From Nostoc sp. LPT (GTDB taxonomy: Bacteria > Cyanobacteriota > Cyanobacteriia > Cyanobacteriales > Nostocaceae), in NCBI RefSeq assembly GCF_017115165.1, contig NZ_JABXKF010000141.1, positions 1-64,000 on the forward strand: a stretch of DNA of 64,000 nucleotides, in the 5' to 3' direction. Made by a program: the position numbers and the translations under genes. The notes under the pieces are model-generated. The model searched no databases, was not told where the DNA came from, and saw only the letters and a list, made by a program, of their open reading frames with translations. Positions 26,654-35,406 of this stretch are shown in pieces. The stretch's first letter is position 1, and each line of letters begins with the position of its first letter.

Positions 26654-27292
26654 ATGCCATATCCACAAGCACCTTGGACACTTCAAGGTTATGCTATCCA
26701 AACTCTACATTTGGTAAATATTGACCAAGTGCGCCCTTTGATTCCCTTAGAGTTAGAAATTATTTCTGTATGGCCTGGTAAAACCCTAGCTAGCGTGTAT
26801 CTCTCTAATTACGGGTCAGGCTCAGTACTGGAGTATAGTGAGTTAATTGTTGTCCCAGCTTTGATTAATTACCAGAGGAAAATCGGCGCTTGGATTTCTC
26901 ACATTTATGTAGATAATGCTGATTCGGTGGCTGGTGGTCGAGAAATTTGGGGACTACCAAAGGAACTAGCTAAGTTTACCTGGGAACAAGGAAAGTATGT
27001 TACTGTGCATCAAGAAAAGCGGAAATTGTGTAGTCTTAAGTATAATCAACAAAGCTTGGCATGGAGACAGTGGTTAAGTGCCTCTAGTTTCAGCACTAAG
27101 GGTGCTGATTTGCTGATATTCCCTGCTGAATTTGAGTCTGTGTTGGGTTTGATTAGTTCTAAGTTAGAAATCCCCGCCGAAAGTCCTTTTTCTGGAGTAG
27201 GTTTGGGTCAACCTTGGTTAACTGTGCGCTGTGAGCAGATGAGTTTGCGGGTTGATGCGCCAAAAGTGGTAGGTCAATCAATTTTAAATTAA
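26654..27292 (+). CDS. Acetoacetate decarboxylase-family protein
   Basis: A 212-residue protein of the acetoacetate decarboxylase (ADC) fold. The motif GGREIWGLPKELAKF (about residues 95-109) carries the lysine that forms the Schiff base in ADC. The entry MPYPQAPWTLQGYAIQTLHLV and the strand LASVYLSNYGSGSVLEYSEL fit the family. Cyanobacterial members are short and uncharacterised; decarboxylase, cyclase or aldolase activity is possible. The gene is convergent with the giant nSTAND gene and separated from it by 44 bp. Confidence 0.82.
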   Translation: MPYPQAPWTLQGYAIQTLHLVNIDQVRPLIPLELEIISVWPGKTLASVYLSNYGSGSVLEYSELIVVPALINYQRKIGAWISHIYVDNADSVAGGREIWGLPKELAKFTWEQGKYVTVHQEKRKLCSLKYNQQSLAWRQWLSASSFSTKGADLLIFPAEFESVLGLISSKLEIPAESPFSGVGLGQPWLTVRCEQMSLRVDAPKVVGQSILN

Positions 27293-27336
27293 TTTAAAGG
27301 TGTTTTATTTAACTCAAAATAAGACACCTTGAGCTT

Positions 27337-30300
27337 TCACTTTTTTTTGTAGATGTCGTCACAGAGATAGCGATCGCTCTTTGTTTTTGGGTTATTCTTC
27401 AGATAATCATGAGCCTCCTCACAACCGCGTTTGAGAAGTTCATTGAGGTCAAAATTCCAAACTGAAGCTCTATCACCACCGCTTGCAATACTCTTACCAT
27501 CTGGACTAAAACTTACATTCTGACTGCCAAAGCGCTCAAAAGTTGTTAACAAACTGCCATCCAGACTCCAGAGTTTCACTTTTTGAGCGCTAGCTGAGGC
27601 TATTATCTTGCCATCGGGGTTGAAACTGACACTAGTAACAGGCTCGTCGCTGGTTAAAGTTGTCAAACTTTTGGACTCTTTACCATTCACACTCCAGAGT
27701 TTTACAGTGTTGTCTTCACTAGCAGAGGCTATAATTTCCCCGTTGGGACTGAAACTCACACTCGTGACTGCATTACCGTGTTCATTAAAGGTCTTAATTA
27801 TCTCACCATCAGGTCGCCAGAGTAGAACAGTTTTATCATCACTAACTGAGGCAATCAGCTTACCATCTCGGCTAAAGCTAACATCGTTAACCTGTTTGGT
27901 ATGCCCTTTGAAAGTATTAAGTAGCTTGCCATCATGCTGCCAAAGTTTTACAGTTTTATCCTTACTGGCTGAGGCAATTAACTGACCATTAGGGCTAATA
28001 CTCACACTCGTGACTTCATTACTATGACCTAACAAAGTCTTTAACAATTGTGCTTCTTTGTTTGGTTCACGAGGAAGCTGCCAAAGTTTTACTGTGTCAT
28101 TACCTCCAACAATTGCTATTGTCTGGTTGTTAGAGACATATTTTACCTGTCCAACCCAATTGCCTTTGCCTTTGATAGTATTTAGCAAGGATAATTTTGT
28201 ACTTGCCTTGTCATCAAGTTTCCAGAATTGTACGGCATTCTCACCCGTGCGGATAGCTATGGTTTGACTATCTGAGCTAAAACTAATATGCTGTTCAATG
28301 GAAAAACCGCTAAATCGCTCAACCTCTGGATTACTTAGACTACGGAAGATTTTGAGGAAAGTACCGTCAGTCCGCCAGATTTCTAAAGTGCGCTCATTGG
28401 TTTGTATGGCTAAGATTTGACCATCTGGGCTAAAACTGATTTTTGGATACCAATTATAGCGATCTGGACTGAACCTTTCCGTTTTAAGTTCAATAGTGCT
28501 GATTGATTTGCCATCGCGCCGCAAAAGTTTTAGCCTATTATTCCCCTCGAAAGTAACTAGAGTTTGGTAATCAGGACTGAAACTATTTACTTGTTTATCA
28601 ACAGTTGAAAGTACAGAGCCATCCTGCTTCCAGAGAGTCACTTTATTATTTTGATAGTCTTTGGTGACTATTATTTGACTATCAGAGGTAAAACCTTCGA
28701 CATTCATGTAGTCTGTTTTGTTCTGTTTTTTCAAGGTTGTTAGCAAAGTACCATCAATCTGCCATAGTTCTACTCCCTGATTTTCATCATAATCTCCTTT
28801 TTGAATAGCTACTATCTCACTATTAGGGCTAAAAGTAACCGACATAAGTTTATCAGACCTAATAGTTCTTGTTATTTTCCCGTCTTGTCGGAGGAATTTA
28901 ACTGTGTTATCAGCGCTCAAAATAGCTAAATTTTTGCCATTTTGACTCAAACTTATACTTTTACTTTGATATTCATCTTTAATGGTTGTGATTAAGCTGC
29001 CATTCCATCGCCAGATTTTGATAGTTTTATCTTTACTGGATGTTGCAAGGGTCTGTCCATCTGCACTGAAACTGATTTCATTGATAGTATCTTTGTGACC
29101 TTTAAAAGTTGCGATCGCTTTACCATCACTTGTCCATACTTGTACTGTGTTATCATTTCTAACTAGAGCAATTTTTTGCCCATCAGGACTAAAACTCCCG
29201 TTAACAATCTCACCTGGGAGAGTTCTGCCAGAAGTACCATCACGCGGCCACAGTTGCACTCTACTGTCCTGACTAGCAGACGCTAAAATTTGACTATTAG
29301 TGCTGAAACTGACTGCGGAATTACTGCCGGGTAAGGTTATTTTCTGAGTGCCGTTACGCTGCCTAAGTTGCACTTGAGAGTTTTGATTAATAGAGGTAAC
29401 TAGCTTTCCGTCTGGACTAAAATTAACTTTTACAGCTGTACCATCATCAAAGGTTTTCCAATCCCCGCTTTCTGCACTCCAAAGTTTCACGGTTTTGTCC
29501 TCACTGGCGGAGGCGAGTAATTTGCTGTCAGAACTGAAACTCATGCCAGTAATATTATTTTTATGCCCTTCAAGCTTTAATATATTATCTGTATCCCACG
29601 AGTTTTCTATCTTCCAAGGTTGTACCTCTACAAAGTTTTTGCTCTCAAAAGTCAAACCTAGAATCTGACCATTAGGACTCAAATTAATCAATCTTGGATA
29701 AACAATTTCCTCTTGTGTAATTCTTATATCGTTGATAGCCACTAAAGTGCCATCACGTCGCCACAGTTTAATCATCGCCGGATAATCACCGCTTAATGAA
29801 ATAAGAGCCTGAGAATTGGGAGCAAAATTAACGTTAGTGAGTTTTTTATCATTATTAATTGTTTTAATATCTTTACCATTCAAACTCCAAATTTTTATGG
29901 TTTTGTCCTCACTTGCAGAAACAATTTGCTTGCCATCCGCACTGAAATTAACACTGGTAATACTACCCTGATGCCTATCAAATTTTTTAATTTTTATACC
30001 ATCTAAACTCCACATTTTGATCATCCAATCTTTACTCCCAGAAACTAGTTTCTGACCATCTGGACTAAAGCTAACGCTAGTAACCTCTTCTGTATGCCCT
30101 GCAAATTTTTGGATTTCTTTGCCTTCTAGACTCCAGAGTTTTATAGTTTTATCTTCACTGCCTGAAACCAACTTTTGACTATCAGGGCTGAAGCTGATAC
30201 TAGTAATTTTTTTATCATGTGCCTTGAAAGTTTTAATTTCTTTGCCATTTCGACTCCACAGTTTTACTGTCCCATCTGCACTTCCAGAAACTACTTTTTC

Positions 30301-33300
30301 ACCGTCAGGGCTAAAATTCACGCAGGTGACAGTATCGTTATAACCTTCTAAAGTATTACGTTGTTTTATGGTATAGACTATATCTTGTAGTGTAGTAACT
30401 ACTTGCATTTGGGTTTGGGACTTGACCCCAACTGACCACCACTGTTGCAATCGTCTGCTGGCTTTTAAACTTTTTACCAATGCTTCTAAATCTTGGTTCG
30501 ATTTTAGCAGCCCTTTTGCTTCATTATTCAATGATAAAAGTTGGACATTGTTTTGATTTATCCACAAAAGTGGTAAGAATATCGCTAATCCACCAGTAAC
30601 TACACCCAATGCTACTTTCCAGACTAAGCCTCTACGTGTCTCTAAAAGTTGTTGTTGCAGAACTTCATTCAGCTTTGCTTCTGTTAGCTTTCGTTGTTCT
30701 CTCTCTTTTTCCAACTCAGCAATTAATCTAGCTGATTGTTGCTGGCGCACAAATGGCACTAAATAATCATGTACTAGTTGATAGCGGTCAGCAGGTGATG
30801 CTGGCACCCTTAGCACTAACCCTGATTTCACTAAGATTTCTAAAACTAAGTCGAGTTTTTCAGTTTTTACATCTAACTCTAATTCTAAATCAGCACGAGT
30901 TTTTAAAGGGCGGGTATTATTTTCATCTGTGAGCAAATATAAAACTAGTTTGGCTATCTGTTCATTATCAGAACCGCAGTCTTTGACAATTTCTTCTAAA
31001 AATCGCCCAACAAAGTTTTCTTTAGGGCCATGTTGCTGATATTGTTCTAACTTCGTTATTTTTTCTGTTTGTAATTGTGCTCCTACTACTTGCAATTCAA
31101 TGGGGCGTACCTCGCCTAAATCTCTAGCTAAATCCTTCACCAATTCATCAATTAATGATGGTTCTAAAACTACCTGGCTTTTTTGAGTTAAATTTTGAAT
31201 AATTAATTTAGCGTCTTCTAATGAAAAGTTATCCAAATGGTAAAGAATATCTTTATCTAAAATATTATTATTAATAACATCAAAGTTTGCCAGCCGATTA
31301 TTACATTCTAATAAATAATGTAGATAATCTTCGCGTAAAGACAAGATAACCTTTATATAAGGGATATCTAAGCAGTCACGTAAAAATTCGTAAAATTTTC
31401 GTCTATTGCTTGGATCATTATAAATGAAGAAAAATTCTTCAAATTGATCGAAGATTAAAACTGTCAGCAGGTTATAATCATCATGCTTTTCTAATTGGTT
31501 GAGAATAGACTTTTCCCCTGCTGTGTCTTCTCTTAAAGGAGGAGAGTATTCATAGCTTCTGCCTTCATAAGGAATGCGTGGTAAATCAGAAATAGCATCT
31601 CGTAAACGATTGCCTAATTCTATAATCCAATCTGGATAAACTTGCTGTAAAACAGGCAAAACATCACGAACACCAATGGATCTCTGTTTCAATGCCGGGA
31701 TTAATCCAGCCTGTAAAATTGAACTTTTACCAACACCTGATTGCCCATGAATAATTGTTAGTTTGCGGTCATGTTGACCCATGCGCTCAATCAGGCGATT
31801 AATATCTTGCTGTCTTCCAGAAGCAGCGATTTCTGTGGCTACTGTTTCTTGTTGTTCAACGGATGCTAAAGCCGGGTTATTTACTGTTTGTTGTGCTTGT
31901 AACCTACCTGCACCAATGAAAGCACGGAAACCATATTGCTGTTCAAGCGATCGCTGTTCTTGTTTAAAATGAAATGCAGTTCGATATTCACCTTTTTTAA
32001 AGTAGTTTGCTCGTAACTCTGCCAAAATCTGAATGTAAAGTTCTGGATCGTATTGTGCTTTGGTTTCTGTTCTGGCAGTTTCTAAGGTTTGTAGTGCTGC
32101 TTCTGGTTGATTGAGTGCAGATTGCGATCGCGCTAACGCAAACAAATACCAACCCTGATGATACGACCTTTCCCAATCTAAATCTGCTTTCATCTCCTCT
32201 GAGACTGGCGCAGATGTATCTATTTGCACGCTATCCAGCAGAGAAAGCGCTTGTTCGGCTGTTTGCTTTGCCTCATTCCAAGCGGATTTAGCAATTAGCA
32301 CCTCAGCCAGAAAGCTATAAGCTCTGGCTAGTTTAAACTGATTAGGATAGGTTTGATGCAACGCAATTGCTTTGTTAGCAACAGCCTCCAACTCTTCCCA
32401 CTGTTGCAAATCTTGCAGTACAGAACCCAAAGCGTTGATAAATTTTGCTACCAAATCTTGGCGATTAGCTTGCTCAAATACCTGAATACATTCCTGAAAA
32501 TAATCTTTGGCAAGACTATGAGCACGATCGCGTTCGGGGTGATGTAACACTGCATAGGTACGCCACCAAAGTCCTAGAGAGTAGAGTAAACAGCCGCGTC
32601 GTTCTAGGAAGCGGGGTGATGGAGAATTGTTGACAAAAAGTGTTAAACTACGCTCGTAATATTGCCCTGACAATTCCAGTGAATTAGAATTCGCCCGACC
32701 TAGCATAAATTCTAAACTCGCTTCCAGTTCTGGATTCAAACTCAAACGACGATTTTGTAAATCATGCCATGCTGACTCCAACTCAACTCGGCGTGGAGAG
32801 CCAACTTGTAAATTCAGCGCCGTACTATCGAGATATCTGCCTGCACCAGCGGCTAAAACTTTTTCAAAGACTTCATCAGCAGTTTGCTGGATAAAATCAA
32901 TTAAATCATCAGTGGCGATCGCAAATTCAACGATAGTACTCCAACTGTGTAAATCTGGTGCTAATCGCATGAGTTTGTGCAGCACCTCATCCGTTACCCA
33001 CAACACCAACGGGAAGTGAAAATTTTTTCTAAACTCCTCCCTGACCTGATTTGCACCACTCAGCACTTGTTCTAGCTTGCTGACTGATTCTAAACCAGAT
33101 ACTACCAGCGCCTGGGGATGCTCAGAACCGAGTAAATTTTGGATAGTCTGGAAAAATGTTTTAATCGATTTATCCAAAACTATCTCCCGAATTTTCAAAT
33201 CGCTCGATGCTTGCAGACTTTGCACCAAACGCCTTCGCAAACTAGCTCCATTACAGAGTGCCAAAATCAGGGAAAATTCTTCTTGAGAAGTAGCGATCGC

Positions 33301-33360
33301 CCATATTAATTCTTGTAAAGAATTTTCGTTGTTGATTGCGAGTGGCTGTGGATGACTCAT
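27337..33360 (-). CDS. Giant nSTAND-type NTPase with TPR and about 22 WD40 repeats
   Basis: A protein of 2007 residues from ATG 33360, with GAGG about nine bases upstream; the frame opens slightly earlier at a TTG. Domains in order: an N-terminal region (1-200) resembling a degenerate P-loop/AAA fold (KNFHFPLVLWVTDEVLHKLM); a TPR-like helical region (about 230-480); a STAND NTPase with Walker A IHGQSGVGKSS (about 533-543) and Walker B TVLIFDQFEEFFF (about 632-644), then winged-helix-like segments; a hydrophobic anchor (about 915-940, KVALGVVTGGLAIFLPLLW); and roughly 22-23 WD40 blades (about 1005-1975, e.g. SVSFSPDGQKLVSGS). STAND proteins are signal-triggered switches in conflict or regulatory systems. 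It sits 93 bp after an ATPase gene on the same strand. Confidence 0.9.
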   Translation of the reverse strand: MSHPQPLAINNENSLQELIWAIATSQEEFSLILALCNGASLRRRLVQSLQASSDLKIREIVLDKSIKTFFQTIQNLLGSEHPQALVVSGLESVSKLEQVLSGANQVREEFRKNFHFPLVLWVTDEVLHKLMRLAPDLHSWSTIVEFAIATDDLIDFIQQTADEVFEKVLAAGAGRYLDSTALNLQVGSPRRVELESAWHDLQNRRLSLNPELEASLEFMLGRANSNSLELSGQYYERSLTLFVNNSPSPRFLERRGCLLYSLGLWWRTYAVLHHPERDRAHSLAKDYFQECIQVFEQANRQDLVAKFINALGSVLQDLQQWEELEAVANKAIALHQTYPNQFKLARAYSFLAEVLIAKSAWNEAKQTAEQALSLLDSVQIDTSAPVSEEMKADLDWERSYHQGWYLFALARSQSALNQPEAALQTLETARTETKAQYDPELYIQILAELRANYFKKGEYRTAFHFKQEQRSLEQQYGFRAFIGAGRLQAQQTVNNPALASVEQQETVATEIAASGRQQDINRLIERMGQHDRKLTIIHGQSGVGKSSILQAGLIPALKQRSIGVRDVLPVLQQVYPDWIIELGNRLRDAISDLPRIPYEGRSYEYSPPLREDTAGEKSILNQLEKHDDYNLLTVLIFDQFEEFFFIYNDPSNRRKFYEFLRDCLDIPYIKVILSLREDYLHYLLECNNRLANFDVINNNILDKDILYHLDNFSLEDAKLIIQNLTQKSQVVLEPSLIDELVKDLARDLGEVRPIELQVVGAQLQTEKITKLEQYQQHGPKENFVGRFLEEIVKDCGSDNEQIAKLVLYLLTDENNTRPLKTRADLELELDVKTEKLDLVLEILVKSGLVLRVPASPADRYQLVHDYLVPFVRQQQSARLIAELEKEREQRKLTEAKLNEVLQQQLLETRRGLVWKVALGVVTGGLAIFLPLLWINQNNVQLLSLNNEAKGLLKSNQDLEALVKSLKASRRLQQWWSVGVKSQTQMQVVTTLQDIVYTIKQRNTLEGYNDTVTCVNFSPDGEKVVSGSADGTVKLWSRNGKEIKTFKAHDKKITSISFSPDSQKLVSGSEDKTIKLWSLEGKEIQKFAGHTEEVTSVSFSPDGQKLVSGSKDWMIKMWSLDGIKIKKFDRHQGSITSVNFSADGKQIVSASEDKTIKIWSLNGKDIKTINNDKKLTNVNFAPNSQALISLSGDYPAMIKLWRRDGTLVAINDIRITQEEIVYPRLINLSPNGQILGLTFESKNFVEVQPWKIENSWDTDNILKLEGHKNNITGMSFSSDSKLLASASEDKTVKLWSAESGDWKTFDDGTAVKVNFSPDGKLVTSINQNSQVQLRQRNGTQKITLPGSNSAVSFSTNSQILASASQDSRVQLWPRDGTSGRTLPGEIVNGSFSPDGQKIALVRNDNTVQVWTSDGKAIATFKGHKDTINEISFSADGQTLATSSKDKTIKIWRWNGSLITTIKDEYQSKSISLSQNGKNLAILSADNTVKFLRQDGKITRTIRSDKLMSVTFSPNSEIVAIQKGDYDENQGVELWQIDGTLLTTLKKQNKTDYMNVEGFTSDSQIIVTKDYQNNKVTLWKQDGSVLSTVDKQVNSFSPDYQTLVTFEGNNRLKLLRRDGKSISTIELKTERFSPDRYNWYPKISFSPDGQILAIQTNERTLEIWRTDGTFLKIFRSLSNPEVERFSGFSIEQHISFSSDSQTIAIRTGENAVQFWKLDDKASTKLSLLNTIKGKGNWVGQVKYVSNNQTIAIVGGNDTVKLWQLPREPNKEAQLLKTLLGHSNEVTSVSISPNGQLIASASKDKTVKLWQHDGKLLNTFKGHTKQVNDVSFSRDGKLIASVSDDKTVLLWRPDGEIIKTFNEHGNAVTSVSFSPNGEIIASASEDNTVKLWSVNGKESKSLTTLTSDEPVTSVSFNPDGKIIASASAQKVKLWSLDGSLLTTFERFGSQNVSFSPDGKSIASGGDRASVWNFDLNELLKRGCEEAHDYLKNNPKTKSDRYLCDDIYKKK

Positions 33361-33411
33361 GACTAGACCTCGCGTGGGGGGAGTGGGAGCAGGCAAAGAA
33401 TAATAACTCCT

Positions 33412-33439
33412 GTAGAGACGCGATTAATCGCGTCTCTAC
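33412..33439. repeat. Perfect 28-bp palindrome between the two NTPase genes
   Basis: GTAGAGACGCGATT is followed immediately by its exact reverse complement. Variants of this module recur (for example near 5096-5120). In the transcript it would form a hairpin between the ATPase stop and the nSTAND ribosome binding site, able to influence the ratio of the two products. Confidence 0.8.
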
Positions 33440-33453
33440 TTCTAACTCTTAAC

Positions 33454-34878
33454 TTAAAGCTGCAACCCTGGTGCTTCTGCCAAAATCGGATTAATTTCAA
33501 ACCAAGACCCCTGAGTGTCTCGGTACTCATAGACGAACCGACTGTGTACCAAAATTCGGTATCCATCATCGCCGCTTACCCATTTCCGCTGTTGTACTTG
33601 GCGCAACAAATTCCACTCATCATCTGTGATTGCTAAGGTCATTTGATTGCAGTAGGCTCTAATTACAGTTTCTAACCCCGCACGCGATAAAGGCAGTTTT
33701 CTTTCCTTTTTGATCCAATCGTTGAGCAGTCTGAGTAATTCGCGGACATGACCGCCACTAATGCGGCAGAGTCTTTCTAATGTTTCTGGAGTATCAAAAA
33801 TCTCTGTAATCCAGCCGAGGCGCTCCTGTGGTTGATTATCAGGATAAGCTCTTGCTAGAATCATCTGTGCCAATAGTGCCATACCTTCAGCGCATTCACT
33901 GCCATCGCGTAATTGCACTGGCACCATCGGTAACACTTTTGGATAAACCATAAATCGCTGTGTTAACCTGCTCAAATCGTTAGAAAACATCAACTCTAAA
34001 GGCATGGTGTAAACCACGTGGCACTTGAGTTGAGTTAATTGTTCTCCCCGATCTACAAATAAATATTCCGGCTGAGGTCGTCCCCAAGACTTGTTAGCAG
34101 TCTCAACGCGATCGAGATTATCGACAATTACTACTAGTCCTTTTTTGCCGTGTTGCTTCAGTTTAATAATGGCAGGTTCGAGTAATTCCTCGTTAATTAC
34201 ATCTATAATGCCTTTTGTGCGCGGCCCTAAATATTCTCTTAACTTGTTGCGAAGTTCAGGGCTATTTTTGGCTTTGGCTGTAATTTTGCCAATGCCTAGT
34301 GCCACCACTGATACTCCTTCTTTCTCATTTGCTTTCAGTTCTCCAATACCTGGAATTTTTGCTTCGACGGCAAACTTACCTTCAGTACTCGCAGAAACTT
34401 TACCAATTCCAGGAATTGATGCTTCGGCAGAAACTTCAACTTCTGTCATCAACAGTTTAGCGGCTCCTTGAAGGATTTTTTTCAGACCTTGGGGTTCAGG
34501 AATTTCCAGTTTTTCTAAGCCATTGAGACTTTCACTAACTCGGCGAGCTACGCTTAATAAAATATCACTGATATCAACATCACCCATTTCTAGGTCTTGA
34601 CTGGATTCAAAATATACTACATGAAAGTCTGATTGCTCTAATTCTGCTTTCAGCCTGAGCAATTCTGTAGATTTGCCGCAGCCTATGTGTCCTGTAAATA
34701 ATTCGCAGGTAGTCCCTTCAGGTGAGAAAAATGTGATATTCTCTTTTAACTCCTCAATAATCCTGCCACCGCGCACTGAGGAAAAATCAATATAGTACTT
34801 TCGATCCTCAGCATTTTCGACAGCCAAGGTCTTGCTAGGGTTGCAAGCCTGATAAAACTTTTGTAAATCCAGTTTCAT
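33454..34878 (-). CDS. P-loop ATPase partnered with the nSTAND protein
   Basis: A 474-residue ATPase. Walker A is FTGHIGCGKSTELLRL (about residues 62-77) and Walker B GLVVIVDNLDRVE (about 247-259), with a sensor-like HVVYTMPLEL strand near 290 and a helical C-terminal part ending in a winged-helix-like segment (about 390-474). Between Walker A and B lies an unusual insertion (about 125-195) made of three similar short units (SIPGIGKVSA, KIPGIGELKA, ALGIGKITA). The gene is first in a two-gene unit with the giant nSTAND gene. It may act as co-ATPase, adaptor or regulator of that protein. Start MKLDLQKFYQACNP. Confidence 0.82.
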   Translation of the reverse strand: MKLDLQKFYQACNPSKTLAVENAEDRKYYIDFSSVRGGRIIEELKENITFFSPEGTTCELFTGHIGCGKSTELLRLKAELEQSDFHVVYFESSQDLEMGDVDISDILLSVARRVSESLNGLEKLEIPEPQGLKKILQGAAKLLMTEVEVSAEASIPGIGKVSASTEGKFAVEAKIPGIGELKANEKEGVSVVALGIGKITAKAKNSPELRNKLREYLGPRTKGIIDVINEELLEPAIIKLKQHGKKGLVVIVDNLDRVETANKSWGRPQPEYLFVDRGEQLTQLKCHVVYTMPLELMFSNDLSRLTQRFMVYPKVLPMVPVQLRDGSECAEGMALLAQMILARAYPDNQPQERLGWITEIFDTPETLERLCRISGGHVRELLRLLNDWIKKERKLPLSRAGLETVIRAYCNQMTLAITDDEWNLLRQVQQRKWVSGDDGYRILVHSRFVYEYRDTQGSWFEINPILAEAPGLQL

Positions 34879-35075
34879 TAGCTACGTCACAACAAGGCTT
34901 TTCTTTATTGTCAACACAAACTGTGTGACATATTCCGCAAAATTTTTCAGTCATTTCTGTAATTACAGCAATTTTTAGGTATTTAGAGAGTGAGAGGGGG
35001 ATTGGGGATTGGGGAGTAGTGTAGTTCAATTACTTAGTACAGCATTTCATTAATTTGTAGCGAATTAAATTTGGC

Positions 35076-35197
35076 AATATCCCACATTGTTAATGCATCG
35101 GCTTGCATTGTTAATGCAATATCCCACATTGTTAATGCATCGGCTTGCATTGTTAATGCAATATCCCGCATTGTTAATGCATCGGCTTGCATTGTTA
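35076..35197. repeat. 21/42-bp tandem repeat array
   Basis: Three copies of a 42-bp unit, each made of two 21-bp halves that share ATTGTTAATGC and differ in the rest (ATCGGCTTGC or AATATCCCAC). The array is interrupted by the MITE at 35198-35346 and continues for one more half-unit after it (35347-35365). On the minus strand it reads as a heptapeptide repeat (ALTMQAD / ALTMRDI). The minus-strand frame now running into the MITE is probably not a gene, although a short repeat peptide before the insertion cannot be excluded. Confidence 0.8.
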
Positions 35198-35346
35198 TAG
35201 CGCTTCTAGGTTGAGTGCAATACAGACCTAACAAGAACAGCCCCTTCCCTTATAGGGAAGGGGAGTAAGATTCAAAGCCTCTCTCCTAGAAAAAGAGAGG
35301 AATGGAAGTGAGGTCAAAGAGTATTGCATCCAAACGAGAACTGCTA
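35198..35346. mobile_element. MITE (149 bp), second copy of the TA-flanked family
   Basis: Left end TAGCGCTTCTAGGTTG and reverse complement of the right end TAGCAGTTCTCGTTTG match the ends of 6445-6775. TA duplications flank it (35196-35197, 35347-35348). It is shorter than the first copy but shares the ACAGACCTAAC and AAGCCTCTCTCCTA interior. It sits inside a tandem repeat whose unit is restored when the element is removed. Confidence 0.85.
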
Positions 35347-35406
35347 TAATGCATCGGTTTGCATTAAAAACGCTACGCTTTTACGCAAAACTGTACTTAG
35401 CCTCCC

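Noticed and set aside
35034-35234. 66-codon minus-strand frame over the 21-bp repeat
   Set aside because: Its present start lies in the MITE and the rest is a tandem repeat with a period divisible by three; kept only as a finding about the repeat.
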